64,000 bases of DNA from Fragum whitleyi (GCA_948146395.1 OX411543.1:64987474-65051473); one strand, 5' to 3'; shown: positions 1 to 11,314, counted from the stretch's first letter. Numbers and translations: made by a program. The notes: generated from the sequence alone by a model not told the origin.

Positions 1-100
1 CTAAAGAATTGTCAAGAGTCATAGTTGTGCTCTCGTTTAGATAATCTCTAACAAGACTAATTTGTCCAAGCTGATAATAACATGACCTGCAGACGTTATT

Positions 101-836
101 TACCCCCTACCGGCGAAAGCCGGTTTGCACTTCGTCCGTCTGTCAGTCTGTCTGTTCGTCCTAACATATCAGTTTTCCGTACTTTTTTTCTTGATCCTTG
201 GAGATATTGAGCTGATTGTTTGTAACGTGAGTCCGCATCAATTAGTAACATAAAGATCAAGTTAGAGTTTGGTTCCGTTCCATTGATTTTGTGGAAGATA
301 TGGATGCTGGATTTAGAAATTCAGTTTTCCGGACTTTTGTTCTTAACCATTGGTGATATGTAGCTTTTGGAAGATACGGATACTTGACTCATGAAATAAT
401 CAAGAAATTTCAGTTTTTCAGACATTTTCCCTAAACCCTCGAGATATTTAGATGATTTTTAGTCCCCTACCGACAAAACCTAAGGGGACTATAGATTTGC
501 GCTCTTTCCGTCTGTCCATCTGTCTATTCATCCGTCTGTCAGTCCGTCCATATGAGTTTTCCTGGCATTTTTTTCTAACCCTGGAAGGTATTTAGCTGTA
601 AGTCTGCAGCAATGAGTTACAGAACAAGTTCGAGTTTAGTCCCGGTCCATTAATTTTTGTGGAAGATACGGATACTGGACTTAGAAAATTACCAGTAAAT
701 TTCAGTTTTCCGGACTTTTTTTCTAACCCTCAAAGATATGGAGCTGATCTTTTTTATATGTGAGTCAGTATCAATTAGTTACAGGATAAGTTTAAGTTTC
801 GGCGAAAGCTCCGCCCGTCTGTCCATCTGTCCGTAT
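101..836 (+). repeat. Tandem CCGTCTGTC-rich repeat, about three units
   Basis: Three diverged units follow each other, beginning near 101 (CCCCTACCGGCGAAAGCC), 471 (CCCCTACCGACAAAACC) and 801 (GGCGAAAGCTCCGCCCG). Each opens with a pyrimidine-rich block of repeated CCGTCTGTC, followed by a shared body with the phrases TTTTCCGGACTTTTTTTCTAA, GAAGATACGGATACTGGA and GAGATATTTAGCTG. Unit spacing is about 330-370 bp. Short open frames here lie in this repeat and are not genes. The element class is not clear; this is a dispersed or tandem genomic repeat without visible coding capacity. Confidence 0.7.
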
Positions 837-1375
837 AATTTGCTGTATAAACCCTTTCCCACACAATTCTACATTTGTTGCACAGATAAGAAAAGGTTCG
901 GAAAACATTGTTCAAGATGAAGAAATAGCTTATAACAAGTAATTTATTCTTTTTCAACAATGAATTCTTTTCCAAAAGTCAGACTTTTAGTTGATCTATG
1001 CATGAAGTGCTCAAGGCAAAATATTTTGATACCCCGATGTCCGAAAAGCATTCAAAATCCTAGACATATTCTTGAAAGCTTTTGTTCAAAGTTTACTTGG
1101 GCTTTAGGGTCTTAATTCTCTAGGAATAGATGACTTAATGAAGTATAATTCGGCAAACAACAAAAAGAGAGGACTATTTTTTTTTGTGTGTGTATAAGCG
1201 TGTGTTTAAGAATTGCTCATAAAAACTGATACAACTGTAAAATTTTGTAGAGGTAGTAATCCCTGTACCACCCCAAAACGATGTCGCTCTAGATATATAT
1301 ATAAAGCCGGAAGGGGACTTGGTATTGCCATGCAATACTTCAGATTGCTTGTTAACATATGATTCCATGTTTCCA

Positions 1376-1605
1376 TTTAAACGCCAGATTTTCATCAATG
1401 TAGTTTTGAACAGAACCGAATATTACTAACTTGGCCCATTAAAGACGCATGAAAACATATCATTAGGGAATATTTTCTAAAAGAGCGTCAGTTTTCTCGT
1501 GAATGCTATGCAGCGATCTGTATGGCCTCGTTTTTTGACCCTGATTACAACGTAGATGACAACAGATAGGAACGAAAGCGGGTCAGCGTTGAGCTTAAGC
1601 ATATT
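1376..1605 (+). repeat. Dispersed repeat copy 1 (AAACGCCAGATTTTCATC family)
   Basis: About 225 bp starting AAACGCCAGATTTTCATCAA and running through CATATCATTAGGGAA and GAGCGTCAGTTTTCTCGTGA to the GATAGG region near 1570. It matches 8898-9115 in the same orientation with scattered substitutions. No TIR or coding frame was seen. Confidence 0.7.
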
Positions 1606-1904
1606 TTGATCCATTCATTGGATTATTTCATTCAAACGAGGCTCGACGCTATTAACAGCTTCGTCCCAACAAATGTTGTCATTCGGTTAAAACGAAAGAT
1701 AGAGTCGAAAATCATTGGCAAAGTGATGGTGATAGATCATGGTTTCTACATATCGTATCAGCCGCCTTAACATACATTACATAGGTTTTATGCCCAAGCA
1801 AAGAACTTAGAGGAACACTGTAATTCATAAGCACAAGATCTAGCAGCACGCCGTTTATGTATACTGATTGATAACAGTCACTTAAGAAACTTTTCATCCA
1901 GGCA

Positions 1905-2191
1905 AGAGAGTCGCCGTCATAGCAGAGTAGGTAGCGCGTTGGACTGTCAATCTACAGGTCCCGGGTTCGATCACCGACGGCGGTACCCGTCCCTCTCGAC
2001 TATTTGTCTCTCACCAACGGATTGGTAATCGAAGACCTATGAGAGGTAGCAGCTAGAGGCTAGGAAAGGATGTGATGGTACTACTGATCAGAGCAAATAC
2101 CAGCAATCTATTGTTAGGTGCTCCAGCCGCCGCGATATAACTGAAAGATTGTTGAAAGCGGTGTAAAACTTCATTCAATCAAACAAACAAA
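1905..2191 (+). mobile_element. tRNA-derived SINE, copy 1, with 11-bp TSD
   Basis: A tRNA-like head (about 1911-1984) carries an A box TAGCAGAGTAGG and a B-box-like GGTTCGATCAC. The anticodon-loop region reads CTGTCAA, as in tRNA-Asp(GTC). A non-tRNA body follows, with phrases ctctcaccaa, gtagcagctagaggctagg, ttgttaggtgctcca and gatataactgaaa, and the 3' end is a CAATCAAACAAACAAA tail. The 11-bp sequence TCATCCAGGCA occurs at 1894-1904 and again at 2192-2202, which is a clean target-site duplication and fixes both ends. A SINE encodes no protein and depends on LINE enzymes. The same family recurs at 2679, and fragments lie at 15451 and 21655. Confidence 0.92.
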
Positions 2192-2678
2192 TCATCCAGG
2201 CATCCCCGAAGTATACCGGAGATATGGAATTGCTGTTGTTATCTACAAATGAGAATGTCGTGGTCAATTCAAGTAGTACAGTTATGGAAATAATGCCAGA
2301 ATCTTGTGATTTTAATATGTTATTATGGACTTTAAGCAAAACTTTCTCCGTCGAGAGAAATTTTCTAAAAGCAGACTGATGTCTGTAATAAATCTGTTAC
2401 TGCTTTATCTATTAAGATTTAAAACTAAGCCAATGCTTCGGCGACCTTTATATCATACTCTTAGTCAAAGACTCGTTATGATCAAATTCATATTTTTGCA
2501 TTGTCGATATTGATTGCCTGTTCCTATCCAGCCCTCGGAAAAGTCGAGCCTTTCTCTTGTCATATACATTATATAGATATAAACAACGGCTTTTAAACTA
2601 TGTAATTTGATTTTGCAACATATGATTGTTTCTACAACCTCTGCCTCATGACTGAATGTCTATTCAAAGTGATATTGA

Positions 2679-2954
2679 GCCGCCGTCATAGCGCAGTTGG
2701 AAGCGCGACGGACTGTCAATCTAGAGGTCCCGGGTTCGATCCCCGACGGTGGCACTCATTCTTTCCGACTATTGGCTCTCACCAATGGGTTGATAATCGT
2801 AGACCTATGTGAGATAGCAGCTGGAAGCTAGGAAAGAATGTGATGAGGGAAATACCAGGAATCCATTGTTAGGTACTCCATCCGCCGTGATATAACTGAA
2901 ATAATGTTGAAAGCGGCGTTAAACTCCATATAGTCAACATTCAATCAATCAATG
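2679..2954 (+). mobile_element. tRNA-derived SINE, copy 2, with 13-bp TSD
   Basis: Same family as the copy at 1905, with a better preserved tRNA-like head. The acceptor arms GCCGCCG and CGGTGGC can pair, the A box TAGCGCAGTTGG matches the consensus fully, and the B box is GGTTCGATCCC. The body ends in the shared gatataactgaaataatg and CAATCAATCAA-type tail. Flanks AAAGTGATATTGA (2666-2678) and AAAGTGGTATTGA (2955-2967) form a 13-bp target-site duplication with one mismatch. The intact A and B boxes mean polymerase III transcription is possible in principle. Confidence 0.92.
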
Positions 2955-3035
2955 AAAGTGGTATTGAAACCCCAGTTAGTCCATCAGTCGACCAATCAAT
3001 CATTGTTAAAAAAAGTTTATTATGTATAATTTCAG

Positions 3036-3174
3036 TTATGGAAACTGATAGTTTTTAGGCCAGAAAGATGGTTGAATATAATATATACCTACATAAAGAT
3101 ACAAAGTTCGGGAGATGAGTATTTAGGGTTTCTTGGAGAACCAGAAGAAAAGCGTGCAGAGATAGATATCCACA
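3036..3174 (+). CDS. Possible internal exon upstream of PAN/Apple exon
   Basis: An open stretch follows an acceptor-like TATAATTTCAG (ending 3035) and is closed by a strong donor, CACA|GTAAGT (GT at 3175). The encoded peptide includes RPERWLN, SSGDEYLGFLGEP and EEKRAEIDIH. No domain was recognised. It leaves one base (A) of a split codon, and the PAN exon at 3894 begins with the two bases (AA) needed to complete it, so the two join in frame across a GT...AG intron of 719 bp. Phase agreement and splice sites are the only support; transcript evidence would be decisive. An alternative acceptor (TTTTTAG, ending 3058) would give a shorter exon in the same frame. Confidence 0.35.
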
Positions 3175-3893
3175 GTAAGTTCTGTTTTTGTTGTTGTTGT
3201 TTTCAAAAGGACAAACCAATGATAGGTGTAAATCTGAAAAATTTCATTTACAAAAATCAAATATAGAACAAATACTATATATATGTTTATAACAGGCTTT
3301 CCATATAAAGTTTAGCTTACACCAAAATCGACTTTTCCGTCCACCTGTTAGCCTCTTCACAATTTCCTTGTAAACTTCCATATCTGATAGAGTTTCCCAT
3401 AGGTCAATATTTGAAAACCAGTGAAGCGATACAGACTCTTTTTGGCCTCTTCTATTTTCTTGTACTAAAGTTAATCTGCAGTCGGCACGCTTGGCATTAT
3501 TCAACAATGTTTTTACGTACTGATCTATTTTTCATGACATTTTCAGATTTTACTTAAAAATTTGAGTGATTATTCCACGATTAAATCTTAGCATGTCCGC
3601 CTAGATTCAAATATCTTCGAAATATTCTGGAATTTGATTATAATTACAGATCAATGTTTATCTTCAGAGAGCGATTGCAATGCAATGTCTTGACGTCATA
3701 TGGTTATTTGAATAAAATTACCGAAAGCAAGGTATAATATGTAGGTGTTTTATTGGTGATAATCCATCGTTATTTCTAGCAAATCCACCGCAAAGCATTA
3801 TAATATATCTTTTCAAAAAATAATTATTTCACTGTGGAGAAATCAACCAGTTTTACTTGATGAAATCTCCCTTAAAATTTGCTCTGTTTCTAG

Positions 3894-4162
3894 AACTCTA
3901 CACCTCGAATTGTGAAGCTGAATCATATACATCAGGTCCAACAGGCTACGTTACAGATCGAGAAAAGGTGATTGATACACCAGACGTCGAAACATCAGAT
4001 GACTGTAAAGCTGCCTGTATAGAGAATGACTCCTGCAAAGTAGCCTATGTTCAGACAGAACGACACAGAATTACCTGTAAATTAATTAGCACTAACAAAC
4101 TTTCTGCATTTCACTTTACGGATACATATAGAAAAGGAAAGATATTTTTCCGTATATGTTAG
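3894..4162 (+). CDS. PAN/Apple-domain protein, probable 3'-terminal exon (partial)
   Basis: The frame from about 3894 to the TAG at 4160-4162 encodes roughly 88 residues that look like one PAN/Apple domain. Six cysteines are spaced as NCEAES, DDCKAAC (two), NDSCKVAYV, ITCKLIS and a C-terminal RIC. PAN/Apple domains are disulphide-bonded extracellular modules that bind protein or carbohydrate, usually within larger secreted or membrane proteins, and molluscs have many. The exon is preceded by a pyrimidine-rich acceptor, TTTGCTCTGTTTCTAG (ending 3893). An upstream ATG at 3860 is in frame but lies in the presumed intron and gives no signal peptide, so I treat this as a terminal exon, not a complete small gene. 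A candidate poly(A) signal AATAAA lies at 4265-4270. It could instead be an isolated duplicated exon. Confidence 0.55.
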
Positions 4163-4264
4163 TATTTCTTGGTACGAGAATTCACCTTGTCATGCTTTGA
4201 CATTTGTAAGATGTACACAGAATTATATTAATATATCAATGATTTGAATTTTTTCAATTCTTCG

Positions 4265-4270
4265 AATAAA
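4265..4270 (+). terminator. Candidate poly(A) signal for PAN/Apple gene
   Basis: A canonical AATAAA hexamer lies about 100 bp after the stop codon at 4160-4162. The region is AT-rich, so chance occurrence is possible; only its position supports it. Confidence 0.35.
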
Positions 4271-4532
4271 AGGGCCTGCTTGACCGCATAAGCCTTTTAA
4301 GGAACATTTACTAAGCCAACCAACATTAATTCACTTTAATTTACTGTTTAAATGTAAATGAATTGATTGGTCAATCACTATTTGAACAAGTGCGAGAAAT
4401 CAATTTTCAATCATCTTGTCAGGCCAAGGGCTGCGAATGTTTAAGTCTCTACGGTTTTCGAAAAGTAACTATCGATGCGATACCCCTTGGCTTGTGAAGA
4501 TGGTTTTCAATATGATTTTATCAATGGCCCAA

Positions 4533-4600
4533 GGCGAAACAGGTGTAACTGCCTATAAACATAAAGGCAGCTACAACTGCTTCGCGCTGACCCATCGATA
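4533..4600. repeat. Hairpin repeat, CGAAACAGTTGTAACT family (copy 1)
   Basis: Inverted arms CGAAACAGGTGTAACTGCCT and AGGCAGCTACAACTGCTTCG enclose a short AT loop. The flanking CATCGAT also occurs in the copies at 12898 and 34247. This copy has several arm mismatches. A short open frame across it (4416-4739) has no other coding support. Confidence 0.6.
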
Positions 4601-4739
4601 CGATACGGGTGTGATTTTAACAGTGATCTTATTGATATATATGATGATTGGCCCAGTTTTCGTGGTATCAATATTTCACAGTGAACTCCCGGATTACAAA
4701 AACAAGTCAGTGCTACAAAAATCATCAAATAACACTTGA

Positions 4740-5347
4740 AAATATTTGTTATTTTATAACTTTCCTACTTCTATGTCAATTGCGTGTTATTGTTTACATT
4801 GGAAGCCTTTTTGGATAAGCTGTTGACCCATGACGTCATCGGAATTTAGGCTCCAGAATTCGTGGGTCGTACAATAAGTCAATGACAAATTCCTTGTTTC
4901 TAAATTTTCCTCCAAAAACTGGGCAATTCTTAAATAAAGCATTCCGTGTGAATGATTAAAAGTTGTTTTAAAAAGAATACAGTGGCTAATATAATAATAA
5001 GATCATCTCAAGTACCTCTGCCTATTGATTCATTGCGTAAATTCTAAATCTGTCAGTAAGAATATTTGGAATATTTAAGAAAAAATTGTTAATGAAACAA
5101 CACAAACATGAAAATAACTGGTCCAACTTGATAAAATATATTAACATAACACATTTACATTCAGATTATGGTGTCATGGTTGTTTAAGTTAACAAGAGCA
5201 ATGGGGGCACAGGAAGCTTTCTCTATCATTGACTTCTTGAACTCTTGAGCAGTATTTTAAGTGAGTCCAATGGGCACATTTGTCACATTGTGCCCAGCTC
5301 ACAAACTGCACTTGTGGGCATTGTCTTAGACTTCTGGGCTGCCATAA
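4740..5347. other. Non-coding stretch between PAN exon and transposase
   Basis: No coding frame was recognised. This probably includes the 3' untranslated part and one end of the transposon that carries the 5348-6930 transposase. Ends could not be fixed: AATTCGTGG occurs near 4859 on the + strand and near 7477 on the - strand and may be part of degraded terminal inverted repeats. That is too short to rely on. Confidence 0.4.
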
Positions 5348-6930
5348 TTAACATATACAACACAGTTCTGATTCTGGGGTTTCATCGTCGGACATTGGCT
5401 CACTATCTTCAGCTATTAGGTTGATATGACTAGGTCCTGGTTCTTCATGTGGGCACTGGTTTGTGGTTTTAATTTGAGCTGGTAGGTTAAATGGTTTTGT
5501 CTTGGAGATGTTACTTGAACGTTTAGAGAAACTGTGATTGGTGTAGATCTGGGCTTTTTGAAAGGGGGGCACAAATTTTGGCACTTTGGACTTCAAAAAT
5601 GCATCAGTTGAAGTGGTCTGCATTTGGCTTCTGCTCTGCTCTTCTGTGTTGGGCATCTCTTTGGGGTTGGGTTGTGAAATGGCTGTCACTTGTTCAGACT
5701 GGTCATCTTCTGTGGCTGTCACTGTTGTTGTGATTCTATTTGGGGCAAGCTTCTCATCAGGAACAACATCTTTGTTCAGTGGCCAGATACCGGTCTTTCG
5801 GAATGATGAGATAATATTGCTTGGGGTTAGGGCTTTTGGATATGCTTTGCACACCAGGTTACATATGTCATATCTGGTGATCTGTCTCCCAACATTTGTA
5901 CGCATGAATGACTGACATTCTTTGTTATATGCAGTCTTGAAGGGTTTGTACACACCAACATCCAAGGGTTGCAGGAGATGACTGCCATGTGCTGGCAAAA
6001 CAAACAGGATGACTTTGTTTTCTTTCGCCCACTCTATCAAGGGTACACTAACATGGGAAGTAGCTCCATCATAGATCAGAAGGGTGTAGTCAGTTCCGAT
6101 ACCTCCGGGGATGTGCTTAGACAAGTGTTTCTCAATGTATTCGTGAAATATTAGACTGTTTGACCATCCAGTTGCTGACATGGTAGATCCGGTACAAGGC
6201 AGTGCTCCTGACAAAAGGTCCTCAGATGCCCGCTTGCCCTTGAAGACGAAGAAAGGCGGTACACTTTGACCAGTTGCATTACACGATGAGATCACAGTTG
6301 TTGTTCCAAATCTTACTGATGTTATGGCTGGAATTGTAGTGCCTCTAGGTCCAATTATAGGTGGAGAGTGTTCTGGGGATATGCCGGTTTCATCGATGTT
6401 GAATATTCTATAGGGTTTGTCACTGAGTTCATACTTAGTTAGGATTTGTTCAAGATTATTGTAGTAGTTTTCTATCACTTTTTTACTAACAGCCTTTGCT
6501 CTTATCATTGATAATGACCTAGGTTTTAGTGCTTCCATGTCTGGCCACCTTCGGAGGAACCCCTTTAACCACTTTCTTCCAAGCATTTTTTCCTTGTCAT
6601 TCCACTTTCCTAGATAGATAGCTGTATCTGTGGCCAGCTCCCAAAGCTCACTGTTTGAATAGCCATATCCATACAATGCCATTTCACGAACATGATCACA
6701 GAGAGACTTTTCTTCAGTTTGGCTCAATATTGTGTCAGGTCCTGAACATTTTTTTCAGGCTGAATGTATCCCTTGGTGCGGTCTCTTAGAGTCTGTTCCG
6801 GTACCCAATACAGGAAGGCTGCTTTATAAACACTTAAATGCCCGTTCTGCCATGCCTCATAAGCCTTGGTCATGCTCTCCTCTGAATACTGTCTATATCT
6901 CTGCTGGATCTTTTTTGGTTTTATCTGCAA
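5348..6930 (-). pseudogene. pogo/Tigger-like DDE transposase, frameshifted
   Basis: The N-terminal part (6930-6724) has a psq/CENP-B-like helix-turn-helix: YSEESMTKAYEAW, then SVYKAAFLYWVPEQTLRDR. The main frame (6727-5348, 459 codons) has a second DNA-binding segment (GRKWLKGFLRRWPD) and a DDE_1 catalytic core. The three acidic residues appear in FNIDETGI (D112), LLIYDGATSH (D220) and LLQPLDVGVY (D256), a DD35D spacing. A serine/threonine-rich tail ends in CCIC. The family cuts and pastes DNA at TA targets in the nucleus. The two frames do not connect: a run of seven A residues (T at 6749-6755 on +) is out of register by one base, and adding one A would join them. The core is otherwise intact with no stops, so the insertion is fairly young, or the run is miscounted. 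The N-terminal frame lacks an early ATG and begins just after an acceptor-like TTTCATTGCAG, so an upstream exon is possible. No TIRs were assigned. Confidence 0.88.
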
Positions 6931-7910
6931 TGAAACAAATTGGTATTGTATCCTTGCAGAATATTACCTTTCAAAATTTTGATCTCAAGCTTTTTGAACG
7001 GCCCTCAGATAATGCATCTCCATAAGTTGTTTTACAAAAGGAATGGCTAAAACTTGCAATTAGTCAGTTAAATCACAAAGAAAACATGGATAGTTTAGAT
7101 CATTAAAATACTCTGTTCTTACTCTATACTTATTGAACGACCCTCACAAGAACAGTCATAAGACAGGTTATGTCCCTTGAACAAGATGGCCGACAGACGC
7201 TGAGAAATTTGACAGCTCGAGAAAAAAATACAAATTTAAGCAAAATATGGGAATTATGGTGCAATTTATATAAATAAAATGAAAGATTTCTGCATAGCAA
7301 TATTGGTAAAAGGCATCTTCTTACCATTTCATGCCGCATTTTCTTTCTTTACTTGATTACAATCGAGTGAAGATGGCGTGGGGTGTTCGTTGACGCAGGA
7401 ACGCACAAACGACAAAATTACAGCGCGTGGACGTCGCGTGCTTAAGAATGACGTAAGATTATCCGGAATACCACGAATTTAGGGTCTTGCACACAAAAAA
7501 ACTGGGAAAACTGGGCAAATCACCCAGATTATGAGATGAGATATTACGAATATATGAGATTTGGTCTTCTTGACTACAAATCATCCCCGTCATAGGATGT
7601 CTTGTTGCTGTAGTCGTAGACTAAACATGAGAAGCCAAATCCATTTTCATTATATCCAAAAAAAGAACTTCAACGTGATAACCGATTCAGAGTCCAATGA
7701 ATAAAAACAAAACTAAAAAGGTAGATTTGAAAGTTCGTACGTATTTCTATTTCTTCTGGTTTTTGAAAGCGCTTGTTATAATGAAGGTAATAAAAGAAGG
7801 GAAAGTTTGACTTACTTTAAACACTATTCATAATTTGAAAAAAATGATTTGTTTGTCCCAAAACATTGTCCGACAATGAAATACTAAGAGGTTATCTAAC
7901 ATTATCGGTT
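6931..7910. other. Non-coding stretch after transposase
   Basis: Likely the 5' part of the pogo/Tigger-like element followed by ordinary AT-rich intergenic DNA. Small frames on both strands have no recognisable domains. No tRNA, hairpin or satellite was noticed. Confidence 0.4.
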
Positions 7911-8031
7911 ACAATACTGAATTCTATTGGATGAGTACCCCGCAGAAACAGTCTATATTTGACGAGGCGATAGCCGAGTCAAAATATAGTCCGGTTTCTG
8001 CAGGGTACGAATCCAATTAATTCAGTATTGT
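7911..8031. repeat. Long hairpin with GAGGC...GCCGAG loop (copy 1)
   Basis: Two arms of roughly 50-55 bp face each other. The left runs ACAATACTGAATT...GCAGAAAC...CTATATTT-GAC and the right GTC-AAAATATAG...GTTTCTGC...AATTCAGTATTGT. The loop is GAGGCGATAGCCGAG, itself GC-rich and partly palindromic in otherwise AT-rich DNA. Analogous hairpins lie at 14947, 15922 and 48888. Probably a foldback MITE; no target-site duplication was fixed. Confidence 0.8.
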
Positions 8032-8897
8032 ACTCGATCATGTTAAATGACATCTTTATTTCATACAATACACTCAAAGTTCCACAAAAACGATTTACGG
8101 TATTTGAGAGAGATAAAAGGAATAGATCCAAAATGATACGGAAAAGGCGTCAAATGCAAATCACTATGAACATGGTGAAATTAAAACAAACATTTGTTCT
8201 AAAACTAGGAAGCCAAGAGAAGGGTTTTTTCACGTGTCAAGTCGATAAGTGCTTACTGATTATAATTTGTAATTAACATAAAACAGGTTGACTACCCGTC
8301 GTCACTTGAAATGTACATTTTCTTGTGAACAAATCATATTTTTAAATCAAGAAACAACAAAAATCTTCGTGTCCCTCTATGTCACTTGCATTCTTCTTTT
8401 ACTTGCTAAACAATGTAACAAATAAAGAAATCAATAATTTTCTCAAGATCAAATTATTTCAATACCTCCGAACAGAATTTGATACATTGAAAAGGTTGCG
8501 AAAAGTGGTGATATCTATATGCGGGACTGTATCGTACAATATAGCTTGCCTCATTTTTGGAATAAAATCAGCATTGCACAGTAGCCTCGATCTGGTTGTA
8601 CAATATAGATCTAGATATTTCACTCTCACGTGATGCAAAATAAGCAATGCCATTGGTCTAAATTGTTTAGGTGTGAAATAATTATAATTAATTGCGCTAC
8701 AAATGTTTCATTTCTCATGCTATATTTTTGAAGGGGAATAATACTTTGTAGTTTTCAATTTATTAACCCGATGTACTTTTTTAAAATTTTCACCTACCAA
8801 GTTGCCAAAAAGTGACAGGTGACAGACGTCCGGCGAGGAAATCGGTATTCCAGAACACAAACTAATATCATTGAACTATACTCGAAGAAAACACGCG

Positions 8898-9115
8898 TTT
8901 AAACGCCAGATTTTCATCAATGTAATTTTGAACAAAAGTGAACTTTCTTAACGCATTAAAGACACATGCAAACATATCATTAGGGAACATTTTCTTAAAG
9001 AGCGTCAGTTTTCTCGTGATTGCTATGCAACGATCTGTATGACGTCACTTTTTGGCCCTGATTACAATGTAGATGACATCAGATAGGGTGAAATAAACGA
9101 CAACGGGTTGAAATG
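8898..9115 (+). repeat. Dispersed repeat copy 2 (AAACGCCAGATTTTCATC family)
   Basis: Direct-orientation match to 1376-1605, including CATATCATTAGGGAA, GAGCGTCAGTTTTCTCGTGA and GATCTGTATG. The match ends near GATAGG, so the right border is probably common to both copies. Confidence 0.7.
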
Positions 9116-9479
9116 TTTTTATCATTTCACTGACATTGCGATGAATACCGAAAAACATTAAATAGTTATCCTTTTTCCCGTAATATTTCTACGTTTCAAT
9201 GCATGCACTTTTTTAAACGGATTTCAAATTCAAATTTAAATTCCAAATTATGTTTGGATGAGGCAGTCAATTCCGTTACAAAATCGTTCATTTATTCGTT
9301 GTAGTACAACTTCGCTGAAGTGAAGACGGGGATAGATTCAAAGCACGCTTGTAAATTAAGGGAGATGATAACAACCTGCATGAAAAATAGACAAAACATG
9401 GATTACTTACCTTTAGTATGAGAGATTAGGGGTAATTCTATACGTGTATATACGTTTTTATACATGTGTTTAAATTTAA

Positions 9480-9535
9480 AATTTGATAAAATTTTCAGTT
9501 GAGCTTGAGAAAAGTTTTATAACCTCAGACCCAGA
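9480..9535 (+). repeat. One end of a GGCCCAAG/GCCTGAG palindromic element
   Basis: TTGAGCTTGAGAAAAGTTTTATAACCTCAGACCC matches the right end of the palindromic repeats at 49677 and 55671. The other arm is absent, so this is a solo end. Confidence 0.5.
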
Positions 9536-9589
9536 TGTTTAAAATGAACACCAGCCAAAAGAACTCAAATAATTATTTGATCGAGTTGA

Positions 9590-9700
9590 TCGAAATGTTG
9601 ATCTTTTTAACAATTTAGGAGTGTGTTTAAGTGATTTGAGTGAGTCTTTGGAATGAATGATTGGAGCGCTGAGACGTCGCGCACGGTAATGCTTAACATT
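9590..9700 (+). repeat. MITE-A fragment (right half)
   Basis: GTGTGTTTAAGTGATTTGAGTGAGTCTTTGGAATGAATGATTGGAGCGCTGAG matches the distal half of MITE-A (see 22818). Both termini are missing. Confidence 0.5.
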
Positions 9701-11314
9701 TGAAAACGTACGTCCACCGTTAAGTTCAAACTGCTATTTCTTCTAAACATGTAAACCAATTTCTTTATGACAAAGGAAGCACAAGAAAACATACTTTTAA
9801 ACTGTATTGATTAGGTGAATTGGGAAAATAAATTCCCATTTAATCAAGATTCCGTGTAATAAAAAATCCTAATTTGCGTCTGTAAAACGTAACAATTAAC
9901 GCGTGGTTGGATTTCTTAAAGACCCCCAAAATGCATAAAAAGTGAGTGAAGAAATGTGGAAAATATTGAAATTTACGCGAGAAGTGACATCATGAAAGTA
10001 GGTGAACAAAAACGGCCATCGGTAAAATAACAAACAATTGGTAGAGATTTGTTTAAAAATTCAAAAGTTGTAAATGGTCAAATTATAGAGAAAAATCGAC
10101 GTGTAAAAGGGCAAAGTTTTCTCACTATTTCCATCAATAAAAGATGAAATTTTTCGAAAATTCAAAATAAAAAAAATATTATATTTTCTTGTTTTTGTTT
10201 ATGTGGTTAAAAATTATAATACATTATATACAAAAAAGAAAGAAAGAAAATGTGTGTTGACACAATTTCTTACGTACGCGAAATCTACAGCCAGTTTTCA
10301 AAATGTTTAGCTGCCGCATTTCATTATCAAAATGATAATCATAAATCATTTTACATTTTTAAAATATTATTTTTTCGTTCAATCACCAAAAGTATGGTAG
10401 AGATGGGATGAAAAATACTGAAAATATTAAGTTATGTTTGTGTGGACATACTTTTCAAAAGCGAAATGTTTTTAACGTCTTACGTTAGATTATATTGCGC
10501 GCTGTGCTTCTTTCATTAATCAAAGACTAAAATTATTAAAGCTGATTGATAATAAAATTCATCTTAAAGAAAAAGTGTATACTGTCTTATTCGATATATC
10601 AATAATATAGAAATTGAAATAAACACGCATGTCAAAATTTACATGAAACGATTCCGAAAAATACGGTGTAGTAATGGCAAAACAAAGTTAAAAAATGTTT
10701 AAGCATTAGCGTGGACGACGTGTTAGCGAAGGTTTTTAAATGGTTTTGATCGAGATGAGTGCCTTTTTTTACGATCTGGTTGACTGTATCACCCAACAAC
10801 ATTTCCAATACTTTATTTGTTAGTTAAGGATTATCAAAGAAAATCAAACTTGGCAAACATTTCGTCCGTAAGAATATGTTAATGCAATGTCTTCATTTTT
10901 TTCCACAATGTTTCCGAGAGCGCCTTTCCGCGGGGGAAGTCGAAAAGAGGGATTGTATGGGGATGGGTAAAGAGTTACATTGTAACTCAGACAGGCAATG
11001 TGTTTTAAATGAAAGTTAATGGAAGATAGCATACGTTTTATTATATTTTTATCACGCATTTAGTATTTCTAGAACGAAAGGTTGCAATTTTGAAAAATGC
11101 GGAACCCCCCTCTTCAATCCTTGATTAAGTGAGCGCCTTTCTAATTTTGCTGTTTGTTACTGTTGTTGTTGACAGCTTATAAGGTTCGACTTTCTTTGTT
11201 TGATTAGGGCTTAACATCACTTTCATATTCCAGAGACGGGAGCACTTGGCCGTGGATTTCTGTAATTTCTCTCACCAGAACTAGCCAAATATCAATTTAG
11301 AGTCTCCAGTAGGT
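9701..11314. other. AT-rich non-coding stretch
   Basis: No coding frame, RNA gene or clear repeat unit was recognised in these 1.6 kb. The short frame on the minus strand at 10844-11059 has no domain-like pattern. Confidence 0.4.

Noticed and set aside
1911..1984. tRNA-Asp(GTC) gene
   Set aside because: The tRNA-like part is the head of a SINE, proven by the 11-bp target duplication that spans the whole unit.
3244..3507. 87-codon minus-strand frame (ENRRGQKESVSLHWF...MEVYKEIVKRLTGGRKSRFW)
   Set aside because: The composition looks protein-like, but I recognise no family. It has no supporting splice context and lies within the intron proposed on the other strand. It might be a decayed gene or transposon piece; a translated search would settle it.
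3857..4162. Complete small secreted protein starting at ATG 3860
   Set aside because: The first ~11 residues are too short and not signal-peptide-like, and they span a good splice acceptor. A terminal exon fits better.
4859..7485. AATTCGTGG inverted pair as TIRs of the pogo/Tigger-like element
   Set aside because: Nine bases in AT-rich DNA is weak, and TA borders with CAGT-type ends expected for this family were not seen.
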